From contig NZ_CP007151.1 of assembly GCF_000830985.1 (NCBI RefSeq), positions 868,001 to 932,000 of the forward strand: a stretch of DNA of 64,000 nt, given 5' to 3'. Below are positions 1-13,899 of this stretch, piece after piece. Each line of letters opens with the position of its first letter. Within the stretch, counting starts at the first letter, position 1. Position numbers and translations under genes: made by a program. The notes beneath the pieces were generated by a model, which saw only the letters and a list, made by a program, of their open reading frames with translations, made no database searches and was not told the origin of the DNA. Origin of the DNA: Marinobacter similis (GTDB lineage: Bacteria > Pseudomonadota > Gammaproteobacteria > Pseudomonadales > Oleiphilaceae).

Positions 1-1
1 A

Positions 2-1577
<1,576 letters not shown>

Positions 1578-1592
1578 GCGTGAACGCAGGGC

Positions 1593-1621
1593 CTGGCATT
1601 TGAGCTGGCCGGTGATTATAC
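1593..1621 (+). promoter_or_regulatory. Candidate sigma70 promoter for carAB
   Basis: A -35-like CTGGCA (1593-1598), a 17-base spacer and an extended -10 (TG at 1613-1614, then TTATAC 1616-1621) lie just after dapB. A transcript would start near 1628, shortly before a run of seven T (1640-1646) and a terminator-like hairpin at 1722. The arrangement is inferred from sequence only; transcription could also read through from dapB. Confidence 0.45.
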
Positions 1622-1721
1622 ATGGACAGAAAGCCGCACTTTTTTTACAATAAGGCGGTTTAACTGCACCAAGCGTGGTTTTAAAAATGCCCGGAGCGCC
1701 TAAGTCGTTCCCGGACAACAA

Positions 1722-1757
1722 AAAGCGGGACGGAGTTTTGACTCCCTCTCGCTTTTT
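1722..1757 (+). terminator. Terminator/attenuator in the carA leader
   Basis: A 15-bp inverted repeat (arms about 1722-1736 and 1740-1754, one G-T wobble, one C-C mismatch, short T-rich loop) runs into six T (1752-1757). It lies between dapB and carA, so it could end dapB transcription or attenuate the carAB transcript. The second reading is favoured by the promoter candidate upstream of it at 1593. Confidence 0.6.
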
Positions 1758-1827
1758 TGCGACCTGAATTTGCGCTTGCGTTCCTGTTCGTGACGAACCG
1801 ATACGCCACTCGATGAGGATACAAGCC

Positions 1828-2957
1828 TTGAGCACACCCGCAATCCTAGCACTCGCAGACGGAAGCCTGTTCTATGGCACTGCCATTGGCGCTGATGGAG
1901 AAACCAGCGGTGAGGTAGTGTTCAACACCGCCATGACCGGCTACCAGGAAATCCTGACTGATCCGTCCTATTCTCGCCAGATCGTAACCCTGACCTATCC
2001 CCACATCGGCAACACCGGTGTGAATGAAGAGGATGTGGAATCCGACCGGGTTCAGGCTGCCGGCCTGATCATTCGCGATCTGCCGTTGATGGCCAGTAAC
2101 TGGCGCAGCACCGGCAGCCTGGATGAGTACCTCCGAGCCAACAACATTGTCGGCATTGCCGACATCGATACCCGACGCCTGACGCGCATTCTCCGGGACA
2201 AAGGTTCCCAGAATGGCGCTGTGGTTGCCGGTGCTGATGCCGCCGCCGAACGCGCGCTGGAGCTGGCCAAAACGTTCCCGGGGCTGAAGGGTATGGACCT
2301 GGCCAAGGAAGTCACCTCAGAGAAAATCTGGAACTGGACTCAAGGTGAATGGACGCTGGATAACGGCTACGGCGAACGTGGTGAAGCCCGATTCAAAGTT
2401 GTGCCTACGATTACGGCGTTAAGTTCAACATCCTGCGGATGCTCGCTTCCCGCGGTTGCGATATCACGGTGGTTCCGGCCCAGACGCCGGCTGCAGATGT
2501 GCTGGCGATGAACCCCGATGGCGTCTTCCTGTCCAACGGCCCCGGCGACCCCGAGCCCTGCGACTACGCCATCAAGGCTATTCAGGAAGTGCTGGAAACC
2601 GAGATTCCGGTGTTCGGGATTTGCCTCGGTCACCAGTTGCTGGCCCTGGCCAGTGGCGCCAAGTCCATGAAGATGGGCCACGGCCACCACGGTGCCAACC
2701 ATCCGGTGCAGAACACCGAAGACGGCACCGTAATGATTACCAGCCAGAACCACGGCTTTGCGGTGGACGAGAGTTCCTTGCCGGCTACTCTGACGGCAAC
2801 CCACAAATCCCTGTTTGACGGCACCTTGCAGGGAATCCGGCGTACCGACAAGGCGGCGTTCAGTTTCCAGGGTCACCCGGAAGCCAGTCCCGGTCCTCAC
2901 GACGTGGCGCCGCTGTTTGACGAGTTTATCCGGCTGATGGAAGCCCGGACTGCCTGA
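1828..2957 (+). CDS. carA: Carbamoyl-phosphate synthase small subunit (one-base frame break)
   Basis: Glutamine amidotransferase subunit that hydrolyses glutamine and passes ammonia to CarB for carbamoyl phosphate, feeding arginine and pyrimidine synthesis. The N-terminal CPSase domain is followed by a class I amidotransferase domain with the nucleophile motif FGICLGHQL and the later catalytic His/Glu in [11 protein letters not shown] choose the TTG at 1828 because GAGGAT lies about 9 bases before it and the protein then starts [13 protein letters not shown] like homologues; an in-frame ATG at 1813 has no clear ribosome site. One G is missing near 2401-2403 (GTGGCC read as GTGCC), which splits the gene between the two domains. 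Restoring it gives one protein of about 376 residues. Confidence 0.93.
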
Positions 2958-3047
2958 GGGCAGGTTCCCGGGCCTCGGGCCCGGGAACACACGCGCCGCC
3001 ATTAGTGCTGCAAGAATTCTAAAAGTTGCTGACAGGTTTACCGAGAC

Positions 3048-6264
<3,217 letters not shown>

Positions 6265-6268
6265 GACT

Positions 6269-6747
6269 ATGGCTGACAGAGTACCAATGACTACGGCGGG
6301 CGAGTCCCGCCTCCGTGAGGAGCTTCAGAAGCTGAAGTCGGAAGATCGCCCCCGGGTGATTGCGGCGATCTCTGATGCCCGTGAGCACGGCGATCTGAAA
6401 GAAAATGCGGAATACCATGCCGCTCGCGAGCAGCAGAGCTTCATCGAAGGCCGCATTCAGGAAATTGAAGGCAAGCTGTCCGCGGCCCAGGTGATTGATG
6501 TCACCACCATGGACAACACCGGCAAGGTGATCTTCGGCACCACGGTTCATCTGCTGAACATGGATAGCGACGAGCAGGTGGTCTACAAGATCGTGGGCGA
6601 GGATGAGGCCGACATCAAAGCCGGCAAGATTTCGATTTCATCCCCCATTGCCCGCGCCTGGTGGGCAAAAGCGAAGGCGATGTCGTGGCGATTCGTGTGC
6701 CCTCGGGCACCGTGGAATACGAAATCGAGGAAGTGGAATACGTCTGA
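6269..6747 (+). CDS. greA: Transcription elongation factor GreA (frame break near C-terminus)
   Basis: Binds the secondary channel of RNA polymerase and stimulates cleavage of backtracked RNA. The N-terminal coiled coil includes the conserved tip segment [20 protein letters not shown], followed by the FKBP-like C-terminal domain. A C is missing at 6657-6658 (GCCCTGG read as GCCTGG). With it restored the protein ends [19 protein letters not shown]...EVEYV at 6747, about 159 residues, as in E. coli. Without the correction a false tail runs to 6784. It follows carB by 4 bases, so it is probably in the carAB transcript, and a bidirectional terminator lies just downstream. Confidence 0.95.
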
Positions 6748-6763
6748 TCAGGCGCAGGTCCAC

Positions 6764-6800
6764 AAAAAAGCCGGCTTGGGGTGACCCAGCCGGCTTTTTT
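6764..6800. terminator. Bidirectional intrinsic terminator between greA and yhbY
   Basis: A six-A run, the stem AGCCGGCT/AGCCGGCT extended by GGG/CCC, a GTGA loop and a six-T run. It is symmetric, so it can end both greA (+) and yhbY (-), which converge here. Confidence 0.9.
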
Positions 6801-6821
6801 ATGTCCGAATCGCGCCTGCAA

Positions 6822-7133
6822 TCAGCTCTTGTAGCGCTGCAGGTTGGACAGCTTCGGGTTTGGCTTCTTGGCCCGGCGCAGGATAACCGCAATCTTGCCG
6901 ATGGACTGAACCAGTTGCGCGCCCGCTGATTCACACAGGGCGTTTACTGCTTCCTGGCGAGCTTCACGATCGGGATTGGCGATCTTGATCTTGATCAACT
7001 CGTGGTCGTTGAGTGCGCGCTCGAGTTCTTCCTGAAGACCTTCGGACAGGCCTTTGTCACCAACAATGATGACCGGCTTCAAATTGTGGGCAATGGCCCG
7101 GTATTCCCGGCGCTGTTCCGGTGAAAGGCTCAT
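6822..7133 (-). CDS. yhbY: YhbY-family ribosome assembly RNA-binding protein
   Basis: Small CRM-domain protein that associates with pre-50S ribosomal particles. The 103-residue sequence begins MSLSPEQRREYRAIAHNLKP and carries the GxxG-like loop VGDKGLSEG and the helix LERALNDHELIKIKI typical of the family. It runs opposite to greA, with which it shares the bidirectional terminator. It faces ftsH with a 400-base gap. In E. coli the same greA/yhbY pair is next to rlmE-ftsH; rlmE is not present here. Confidence 0.93.
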   Translation of the reverse strand: MSLSPEQRREYRAIAHNLKPVIIVGDKGLSEGLQEELERALNDHELIKIKIANPDREARQEAVNALCESAGAQLVQSIGKIAVILRRAKKPNPKLSNLQRYKS

Positions 7134-7539
7134 GATGCAATCTCTTTATCGGTGCAATTAACAAAACGTCAGCGTGATGACGCTGACAAATTCGTACAAT
7201 GGATCGATTGTAACAGATCGCTATTGGGTAAAAATGGCTGTTAACACTTACGATGCGTGGGTTGAGTCTTGAAACGCCGGCGAAGCATGGAAATTGCCGG
7301 ATTTTGCCGGGCTGGCTGGTTGATTGAAGGGCGGCCTGTTGTAATTTCAGATTCTGCGCCCACTATTTGATTATGGCCAAATGTTATAGGGTCCAGGCGG
7401 CACAAACACTGGATTCCGGCGCGCCGGTATGTGGCCGTTACGGATGGGCCGTTTCTGGTGGACGGGCGTACAATTGGTGTAAGGTGTCAGAAAAGGGCGG
7501 TGCCTACGGGGTAGTCCTTCAATTCACAGGTGATGATCC
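7134..7539. other. Intergenic region between yhbY and ftsH
   Basis: About 400 bases with no convincing gene on either strand. It must hold the divergent promoters of yhbY and ftsH. A perfect 8-bp inverted repeat with a GATG loop (GTCAGCGT 7168-7175, ACGCTGAC 7180-7187) lies about 35 bases upstream of the yhbY start. No rlmE coding sequence is found, although that gene normally precedes ftsH. Confidence 0.6.
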
Positions 7540-9473
7540 TTGAACGATATGGCAAAAAATCTGGTTCTCTGGCTAATCATAGCCGCAGTACTGCTGATGG
7601 TGTTTCAGAATTTCTCTCCCACCACCAGCGGACAACAAGTCAATTATTCGCAGTTTGTTGAGATGGTCCAGCAGGGCCAGGTCAATAAAGTGACGATCGA
7701 TGGTCTGGAAATTCAGGGTACCCGTGGTGACGGCTCTCAGTTCCAGACAATCCGGCCCCAGGTCTCCGACAACAAGTTGATGGATGATCTGCTGGCTAAC
7801 AACGTCGAGGTTATCGGTAAGGAGCCAGAGCGTCAGAGCCTGTGGACACAGTTGCTGGTGGCGGCTTTCCCGATTCTGATTATCATCGCGTTGTTCGTGT
7901 TCTTTATGCGTCAGATGCAGGGCGGCGGTGGCGGCAAAGGCCCCATGTCGTTCGGTAAGAGTAAGGCGCGTCTGATGAGTGAAGATCAGATCAAGACCAC
8001 GTTTGCCGACGTAGCCGGTGTCGATGAAGCCAAAGAAGACGTGAAAGAGCTGGTGGATTTCCTTCGGGATCCCAGCAAGTTCCAGCGTCTGGGCGGCAGC
8101 ATTCCGAAAGGCGTGTTGATGGTCGGCCAGCCGGGTACCGGTAAAACCTGTTGGCGAAAGCCATCGCGGGTGAGGCGAAGGTGCCGTTCTTCTCCATTTC
8201 CGGTTCCGATTTCGTGGAAATGTTCGTGGGTGTTGGTGCCTCCCGGGTACGTGACATGTTCGAGCAGGCCAAGAAACAGAGCCCGTGCATCATCTTCATC
8301 GACGAGATTGATGCCGTCGGTCGCCATCGTGGCGCTGGCATGGGTGGTGGTCACGACGAGCGTGAGCAGACCCTGAACCAGTTGCTGGTTGAGATGGACG
8401 GCTTCGAAGGTAATGAAGGTGTTATCGTGATCGCCGCGACCAACCGTCCGGATGTTCTGGACCCGGCGCTGCTGCGTCCCGGACGTTTCGACCGTCAGGT
8501 CGTAGTTGGTTTGCCCGACATCATTGGCCGTGAGCAGATTCTGAAAGTGCACATGAAGAAAGTGCCTTTGGCGGACGGCGTTGAGCAGCTGATCGCTCGT
8601 GGTACGCCAGGATTCTCCGGTGCCGATCTGGCCAACCTGGTAAACGAGGCTGCGCTGTTTGCGGCTCGTCGGAACCAGCGCCTGGTATCGATGGAAGAGT
8701 TCGAGCTCGCCAAAGACAAGATCATGATGGGCGCCGAGCGCAAGTCCATGGTCATGAGCGAGAAGGAAAAGCGGAACACCGCCTACCACGAATCAGGTCA
8801 CGCCATTGTTGGTCGCCTGGTGCCGGAGCATGATCCTGTCTACAAGGTCAGCATCATTCCTCGTGGTCGGGCCCTGGGTGTCACCATGTTCCTGCCCGAG
8901 GAAGACAAGTACAGCCATAGCAAACGCTTCCTGATCAGCTCTATTTGTAGCCTGTTCGGTGGCCGGATTGCGGAAGAGCTGACCCTTGGCTTCGACGGCG
9001 TTACTACCGGTGCCTCCAACGACATCGAGCGGGCGACCAGCCTGGCTCGCAACATGGTTACCCGTTGGGGTCTGTCCGAGAAGCTGGGTCCGCTGCAGTA
9101 TGATACCGACAGCGAAGAGCCGTTCCTTGGCCGTTCCGCTGGGCAGGCGCAGACTGTGTACTCGCCGGAAACCGCGCAGCGGATTGATGAAGAGGTTCGC
9201 AACATCATTGACGAGTGCTACGAAAAGGCGCGTCAGTTGCTGATCGATAATCGTGACAAGCTGGACCTGATGGCCGACGCGCTGATGAAGTACGAGACCA
9301 TCGACCGCTTCCAGATTGACGACATCATGGAAGGTCGAGAGCCTCGTCCGCCCAAAGGCTGGGGTGACAGTGGCCCCACCGGTGGCGTGACGGCTGAAGA
9401 GCCGGCGTCTGAGTCCAAGGGCTCTGACGATGGTCGCCAGCCTGATGTTGGCCGGCCTGCCGGCGAGCACTGA
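7540..9473 (+). CDS. ftsH: ATP-dependent zinc metalloprotease FtsH (one frame break)
   Basis: Inner-membrane AAA+ protease that degrades misfolded membrane proteins and regulators such as LpxC. Two membrane segments flank a small periplasmic domain ([15 protein letters not shown] near residue 6 and [19 protein letters not shown] near 105). Then come Walker A (GQPGTGKT), Walker B ([12 protein letters not shown]), the second region of homology and the zinc site HESGH. The TTG at 7540 is chosen because the product then starts [12 protein letters not shown], aligned with E. coli MSDMAKNLILWL, with AGGTGAT upstream. One C is missing at 8147-8148, inside the Walker A coding region (ACCCTG read as ACCTG). 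Restored length is about 644 residues. Confidence 0.96.
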
Positions 9474-9560
9474 CGCCTCTCGTACGACCGTAAGTAAGAC
9501 CCATGCGCCGCCCGGATTCCGGGCGGCGTTTGTTTTTGCAGACCCTCGACAGGATTCGTT

Positions 9561-10389
9561 ATGGACATGAACTTCGCTGGCCGCAGGCTGGATATGGCTC
9601 GGTGCTACGTGATGGGTGTTCTTAATGTCACGCCTGATTCCTTCTCCGACGGCGGACAGTTTAATCGCCCCGAGGTTGCCATTGCCCGGGCTCGGCAAAT
9701 GGCCGCAGACGGGGCCATGTTTATTGATGTGGGTGGCGAATCAACGCGCCCGGGCGCAACACCGGTGTCGGTTCAGGAAGAGCTGGACCGGGTGTGTCCG
9801 GTGGTTGAAGCCATTGCCAAAGAGCTCGATGTGGTGGTTTCAGTAGATACCAGTGCTCCTGAGGTGATGGCAGAAACTGCTGCCCTTGGTGCCGGCTCAT
9901 TAACGATGTTCGCGGCCTGCAGCGCGAAGGAGCGCCTGAGGCGGTAGCAAGGCGGATATTCCCGCCTGCATCATGCACATTCAAGGCGAACCGGAAACCA
10001 TGCAGGCGCGTCCGGAATACCGGAATGTCTGCCGCGAAGTCAGTTCCTTCCTGACCGAGCGTATGCGGGTGGCGGAGGCGGCCGGGATACGGCCGGAGAA
10101 TATTATCCTGGATCCCGGCTTCGGTTTCGGTAAAACCCTGGAGCACAATCTTCAGCTGCTGGCTGCCATGGAGCAGCTGCATGTGCTGGGTCACCCGCTG
10201 TTGGTTGGTATGTCGCGCAAGTCCATGTTGGGCGCGATCACCGGGCGCGAGGTAAATGAACGGTTGCCCGCAAGCCTTGCGGCCGCGACAATAGCCGCCA
10301 TGAAAGGGGCCAGCATCGTCAGGGTGCATGATGTCCGTGAAACAGTGGATGCCGTTAAGGTAGTAACGGCAATGAAGGAGGCGCGCTAA
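9561..10389 (+). CDS. folP: Dihydropteroate synthase (two frame breaks)
   Basis: Condenses para-aminobenzoate with hydroxymethyl-dihydropterin pyrophosphate in folate synthesis; the target of sulfonamides. Family motifs are present in order: [24 protein letters not shown] and [13 protein letters not shown]. Two bases are missing: a C at 9896 (GGCCTC read as GGCTC) and an A at 9949-9950 (GCAAAGG read as GCAAGG). Between them the protein should read [22 protein letters not shown] before [11 protein letters not shown]. Restored length is about 276 residues. Its stop codon overlaps the glmM start (TAATG), and ftsH lies 87 bases upstream, the usual ftsH-folP-glmM order. Confidence 0.94.
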
Positions 10390-11731
10390 TGTCCGACAGA
10401 AAATACTTTGGAACCGATGGCATCCGTGGCCGGGTCGGCGAGTCTCCGATCACGCCCGAGTTCATGTTGCGCCTGGGCTGGGCTGCTGGGCAGGCGTTCA
10501 AACGCGACGGCCAGCGCAACAGTGTGCTGATCGGTAAGGACACCCGTCTGTCCGGTTACATGTTTGAATCCGCTCTGGAGGCAGGCCTCGCCGCCGCCGG
10601 TGTGGACGTGAAACTGTTGGGCCCCATGCCAACGCCCGCCATTGCCTACCTCACCCGAACCTTTCGTGCGTCTGCCGGTATTGTGATCAGCGCCTCCCAC
10701 AACCCGCACCATGACAATGGCATCAAGTTCTTCTCGGCAGCCGGTACCAAGCTCGACGATGCTCTTGAAACCGAGATCGAACGCTGGCTCGATCAGCCTC
10801 TGGAGGTGTGCGCGTCCGGGGAGTTGGGTAAAGCATCCCGGGTAGATGACGCGCCCGGCCGTTATGTCGAGTTCTGCAAAAGTACAGTGCCGAACGAATT
10901 CAGTCTTGATGGCATGAAAATCGTCCTCGATTGCGCTCATGGCGCCACCTATCACGTTGCTCCCAAAGTCTTCCGTGAGCTCGGTGCGAATGTCTCGGTC
11001 ATCGGTGGTGAGCCGGACGGGCTGAACATCAACCTGAATGTTGGCTCCACCGAACTGGGTGCGTTGAAACAGGCCGTGGTTAGTCGCGGCGCCGATCTGG
11101 GTATTGCCTTCGATGGTGACGGCGACCGGGTGTTGATGGTGGACCGCGACGGTTCCGAGGTCGACGGTGATGAGTTGTTGTATGTGATTGCCTGTCAGCG
11201 CTTTGCCGAGGGTCGGCTCAAGGGTGGCGTGGTTGGAACCTGATGACCAATCTGGGTGTCGAGCTTGCACTGCGGGAGCAGGGTATTGAGTTCGAACGCG
11301 CCAAAGTGGGCGATCGCTATGTCATGGAGCGCCTGATCGCGAATGATTGGGTGCTCGGCGGTGAAGGTTCCGGTCACATGGTGATTCGCGATTGCACCAG
11401 CACCGGTGATGGCATTGTCTCTGCGCTGCAGGTCTTGCTGGCAGTCTACAAGTCGGGCAAGCCGTTGGCTGAACTGCGCCGCACCATGAGCAAGCTGCCG
11501 CAGACCATGGTGAATGTCCGGGTGGCCGAGCGTTTCGATCCCCACAGCCGCGAAGATATTGCCAGCGCCGTGCGCAAGGCTGAGGCCGAGTTGGGCGAGG
11601 CCGGTCGCGTGCTGTTGCGGGCCTCCGGAACCGAGCCGCTGATTCGGGTAATGACCGAGGGCCAGGACGCCGAGACGATTGATCGTATCGCCAATGAGCT
11701 GGCCGTAGTGGTTGAAAATTCCTCCGCTTAA
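10389..11731 (+). CDS. glmM: Phosphoglucosamine mutase (one frame break)
   Basis: Converts glucosamine-6-phosphate to glucosamine-1-phosphate for UDP-GlcNAc, and hence peptidoglycan and lipopolysaccharide. The N-terminus [22 protein letters not shown] is typical. The phosphoserine loop is in [17 protein letters not shown], the metal-binding loop is DGDGDR, and the sugar-phosphate loop [12 protein letters not shown] is near the end. One C is missing at 11239-11240 (ACCCTG read as ACCTG), where the protein should read [16 protein letters not shown]. Restored length is about 447 residues. The start overlaps the folP stop by one base, indicating translational coupling. Confidence 0.95.
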
Positions 11732-11749
11732 TTTCGTATTTTCAGGCGG

Positions 11750-11778
11750 TTGTCTGTCGGGAGGGACTGCTGTATAGT
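11750..11778 (+). promoter_or_regulatory. Sigma70 promoter for tpiA-secG
   Basis: TTGTCT (11750-11755), a 17-base spacer and TATAGT (11773-11778) sit between the glmM stop and the tpiA start. The expected transcript would begin near 11785, leaving a leader of about 20 bases. Confidence 0.6.
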
Positions 11779-11806
11779 TCGCCCTCCCTCACGTTTGGGA
11801 ACTGTT

Positions 11807-12570
11807 ATGCGCCGCAAAATTGTAGCCGGAAACTGGAAAATGAACGGGTCGAAAGACTGGTGCAGCAGCTCGTTGGCTCTGTCCGGTCCGAGGCTGAGTC
11901 GCTTGATAATGGTGTGGAGGTTGTTATCATCCCTCCCGCAATCTATGTCAGCGACGTTGTGGCGCAGTCAGGCGAACGCCTGATGGTTGGTGTGCAGAAC
12001 GTAGGGCAGTGGTCTTCGGGCGCCTACACCGGCGAGATTGCCGCGGACATGGCCAAAGATCAGGGCTGTACTTATGCACTGGTTGGGCACTCCGAGCGTC
12101 GGCAGCTGTTTGGCGAGACCGATGATGAGGTTGCCGCCAAGGTTGAGAGCCTGGTTGCCAGTGGTTTGGTCGCCGTTGTGTGTGTTGGCGAGACCCTGGA
12201 GCAGCGCGAAGCTGGCCGTGCAAAAGCTGTTGTGGCTTCGCAGGTTAAGGCAGCTCTGGCCAATGTGGCCGCAGACCAGTGGGGTCGAATTGTGGTGGCC
12301 TACGAGCCGGTCTGGGCGATTGGCACCGGGAAAACCGCTACTGCGGAAGATGCTCAAGCCATGCACGCGTCGATCCGACAGGTGCTGGCTGAGATGAACG
12401 CACCGGCTGAAAGCATTTCATTGCTTTACGGCGGCAGCGTAAAAGCGGATAATGCAGCCGCTCTTTTTGCCGAGCCGGATATAGACGGCGGTTTGATCGG
12501 CGGGGCGTCGCTGAAAGCAGACGATTTTGTGAGTATTTGCCAGGCAATGCCGGCGAGTACCAATAGTTAA
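11807..12570 (+). CDS. tpiA: Triose-phosphate isomerase (one frame break)
   Basis: Interconverts dihydroxyacetone phosphate and glyceraldehyde-3-phosphate. The start RRKIVAGNWKMNGS carries the catalytic Asn and Lys. The catalytic His lies in GHSERRQLFGE, the catalytic Glu in AYEPVWAIGTGK, and the phosphate loop in LYGGSVKADNA. One A is missing near 11854-11856 (GAACTGG read as GACTGG), so the N-terminal 17 residues are in another frame. With it restored the protein reads GSKELVQQLVG and is about 254 residues. The ATG at 11807 has GGGAA at good spacing and its own promoter. secG follows closely. Confidence 0.95.
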
Positions 12571-12588
12571 AGGTTCGCGAGAGTCGAT

Positions 12589-12969
12589 ATGGATTGGATG
12601 GAAACACTAGTAGTCGTAGTGCACGTGGTAATCGCCGTGGCACTGGTGGGTCTCGTGCTGATCCAGCAGGGCAAGGGTGCAGACGCTGGTGCAGCGTTTG
12701 GTGGCGGTGCCTCGCAGACGGTGTTTGGTAGTCAGGGTAGCGGAAGCTTTCTGACGCGCCTCACCACGATTCTTGCCATCGTATTTTTTGTAACGAGTTT
12801 TTCGCTGGCGGTATTCGCCAAGCAGCGTGCCGAAGTGGCCGGTGAGGCAGGTATTCCTATGGTTCAGGAATCCAGCCATTCAGCCCCGATGGAGCAGGCG
12901 TCTGAGGCAGATGCAGCGCAGTCCAGCGAAACCGAGAGCGGGGAGTCTGATCTCCCCGAGCTCGAGTAA
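12589..12969 (+). CDS. secG: Preprotein translocase subunit SecG
   Basis: Small inner-membrane subunit of SecYEG that aids protein export. Two membrane segments are visible: LVVVVHVVIAVALVGLVLI (residues 5-23) and LTTILAIVFFVTSFSLAVFA (about 57-76). They are separated by the conserved glycine-rich loop QQGKGADAGAAFGGGASQTVFG. An acidic, Ser/Glu-rich tail completes 126 residues. It lies 18 bases after tpiA, with tRNA-Leu immediately downstream, the same order as around E. coli secG-leuU. Confidence 0.95.
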   Translation: MDWMETLVVVVHVVIAVALVGLVLIQQGKGADAGAAFGGGASQTVFGSQGSGSFLTRLTTILAIVFFVTSFSLAVFAKQRAEVAGEAGIPMVQESSHSAPMEQASEADAAQSSETESGESDLPELE

Positions 12970-12976
12970 GAGTGTT

Positions 12977-13061
12977 GCCCGGGTGGTGGAACTGGTAGAC
13001 ACGCTATCTTGAGGGGGTAGTGGCGAAAGCCGTGCCGGTTCGAGTCCGGCCCCGGGCACCA
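12977..13061 (+). tRNA. tRNA-Leu (GAG anticodon)
   Basis: An 85-base class II tRNA with encoded CCA. The acceptor stem is GCCCGGG/CCCGGGC, the D-loop carries TGGTAGAC, and the anticodon stem CTATC/GGTAG encloses loop TTGAGGG, giving anticodon GAG. A variable arm follows, then the T arm with GGTTCGAGTCC. It closely resembles E. coli leuU, which also lies between secG and rimP. Confidence 0.95.
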
Positions 13062-13073
13062 TAATGAAGAAAA

Positions 13074-13103
13074 GCGGCTTGGATTTTCCAGGCCGTTTTT
13101 TTT
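13074..13103 (+). terminator. Terminator after tRNA-Leu
   Basis: A stem CGGCTTGG/CCAGGCCG with one wobble pair is followed by eight T, 12 bases after the tRNA end. It should end the tpiA-secG-tRNA transcript. Confidence 0.75.
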
Positions 13104-13380
13104 GGTCAGTCCTTGACCAGTCCGCCTGGCGTCTCTATACTCCGGCGGATATTGGGACCGGCGCGCGTGAGCATGCCGGTTTCTGGCAGGCCAGGTGTCT
13201 GTCAGCAGGAAGCGGTTCACCGGTTTGCTTCCTGCGAGTTCTTGCAACAAAGAGCCCCACTTATAGGGGCTTTTTGATTAAGGGGCCTGGCGCATCAGGC
13301 CCTGGTGCGTAAAAAGGGCTGATTAACAGCCCTTTTTTTGTTTTTGGGGCCGGTAAATTTGAAAACGGAGACGGCATAAC
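13104..13380. other. Intergenic region with further hairpins before rimP
   Basis: No gene is supported. Three inverted repeats are visible. One is a 9-bp perfect stem GCAGGAAGC/GCTTCCTGC (13205-13235). The second is a terminator-like stem AGCCCC/GGGGCT followed by T5 (13253-13275). The third is a strong terminator with flanking A5 and T7 (13311-13339). The fMet tRNA that occupies this position in E. coli (metY) is not seen. Confidence 0.6.
13311..13339. terminator. Intrinsic terminator upstream of rimP
   Basis: The stem AAGGGCT/AGCCCTT around GATTAAC is flanked by A and T runs and can work in both directions. It lies about 40 bases before the rimP start, so the rimP-nusA-infB promoter either overlaps it or the operon depends on readthrough. 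Confidence 0.75.
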
Positions 13381-13842
13381 TTGTCAGCCAAGCTTAAGCA
13401 ACTGGAAGACATTCTTCGGCCGGTGGTCGAAGGCCTGGGGTTTGAATACTGGGGTATTGAATATCGGTCCCAGGGTCACCATTCGAAGCTGCGGGTGTTT
13501 ATCGAAGATGTTGAGAACGGCATCTCGATTGAAGACTGCGAAAAGGTCAGTCGGCAGATCAGTGGCGTGATGGATGTGGAAGACCCCATCCAGTCTGAAT
13601 ATACCCTGGAGGTGTCTTCCCCGGGTATGGATCGGCCGCTGTTTCGCCTGGAACATTACGAAGCCTTTGCTGGCCAGCAGGTCCAGATTCGTTTGCGCAT
13701 GGCCTTTGAGGGGCGGCGCAAGTTCAACGGTCTGATCAAGGGCGTAGAGGGCGACGATGTGGTTGTGATCGTTGATGATCACGAGTATCTGCTGCCGTTC
13801 GATAGCATCGAGCGGGCGCACATCGTCCCGGTATTTGAATGA
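13381..13842 (+). CDS. rimP: Ribosome maturation factor RimP
   Basis: Assists late maturation of the 30S subunit. The 153-residue protein has the N-terminal alpha/beta domain ([25 protein letters not shown]), the linker [12 protein letters not shown], a hallmark of the family, and a C-terminal SH3-like domain. The start is a TTG at 13381, supported by GGAGA nine bases upstream and by alignment at the N-terminus. It is the first gene of the rimP-nusA-infB-rbfA-truB cluster. Confidence 0.95.
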   Translation: MSAKLKQLEDILRPVVEGLGFEYWGIEYRSQGHHSKLRVFIEDVENGISIEDCEKVSRQISGVMDVEDPIQSEYTLEVSSPGMDRPLFRLEHYEAFAGQQVQIRLRMAFEGRRKFNGLIKGVEGDDVVVIVDDHEYLLPFDSIERAHIVPVFE

Positions 13843-13899
13843 ACACATCTGAACGCACGTCAGTGGACGCACAGTTTAATTTGAGGGCAGGGCAATCGA

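Noticed and set aside
1622..1663. 13-residue leader peptide before carA as an annotated gene
   Set aside because: Its ATG lies a few bases before the predicted transcription start and its ribosome site is weak, so it is kept only as a possibility under the carAB leader finding.
13064..13312. 82-codon + strand frame after tRNA-Leu
   Set aside because: Runs through two terminators and a hairpin, and has no ribosome site.
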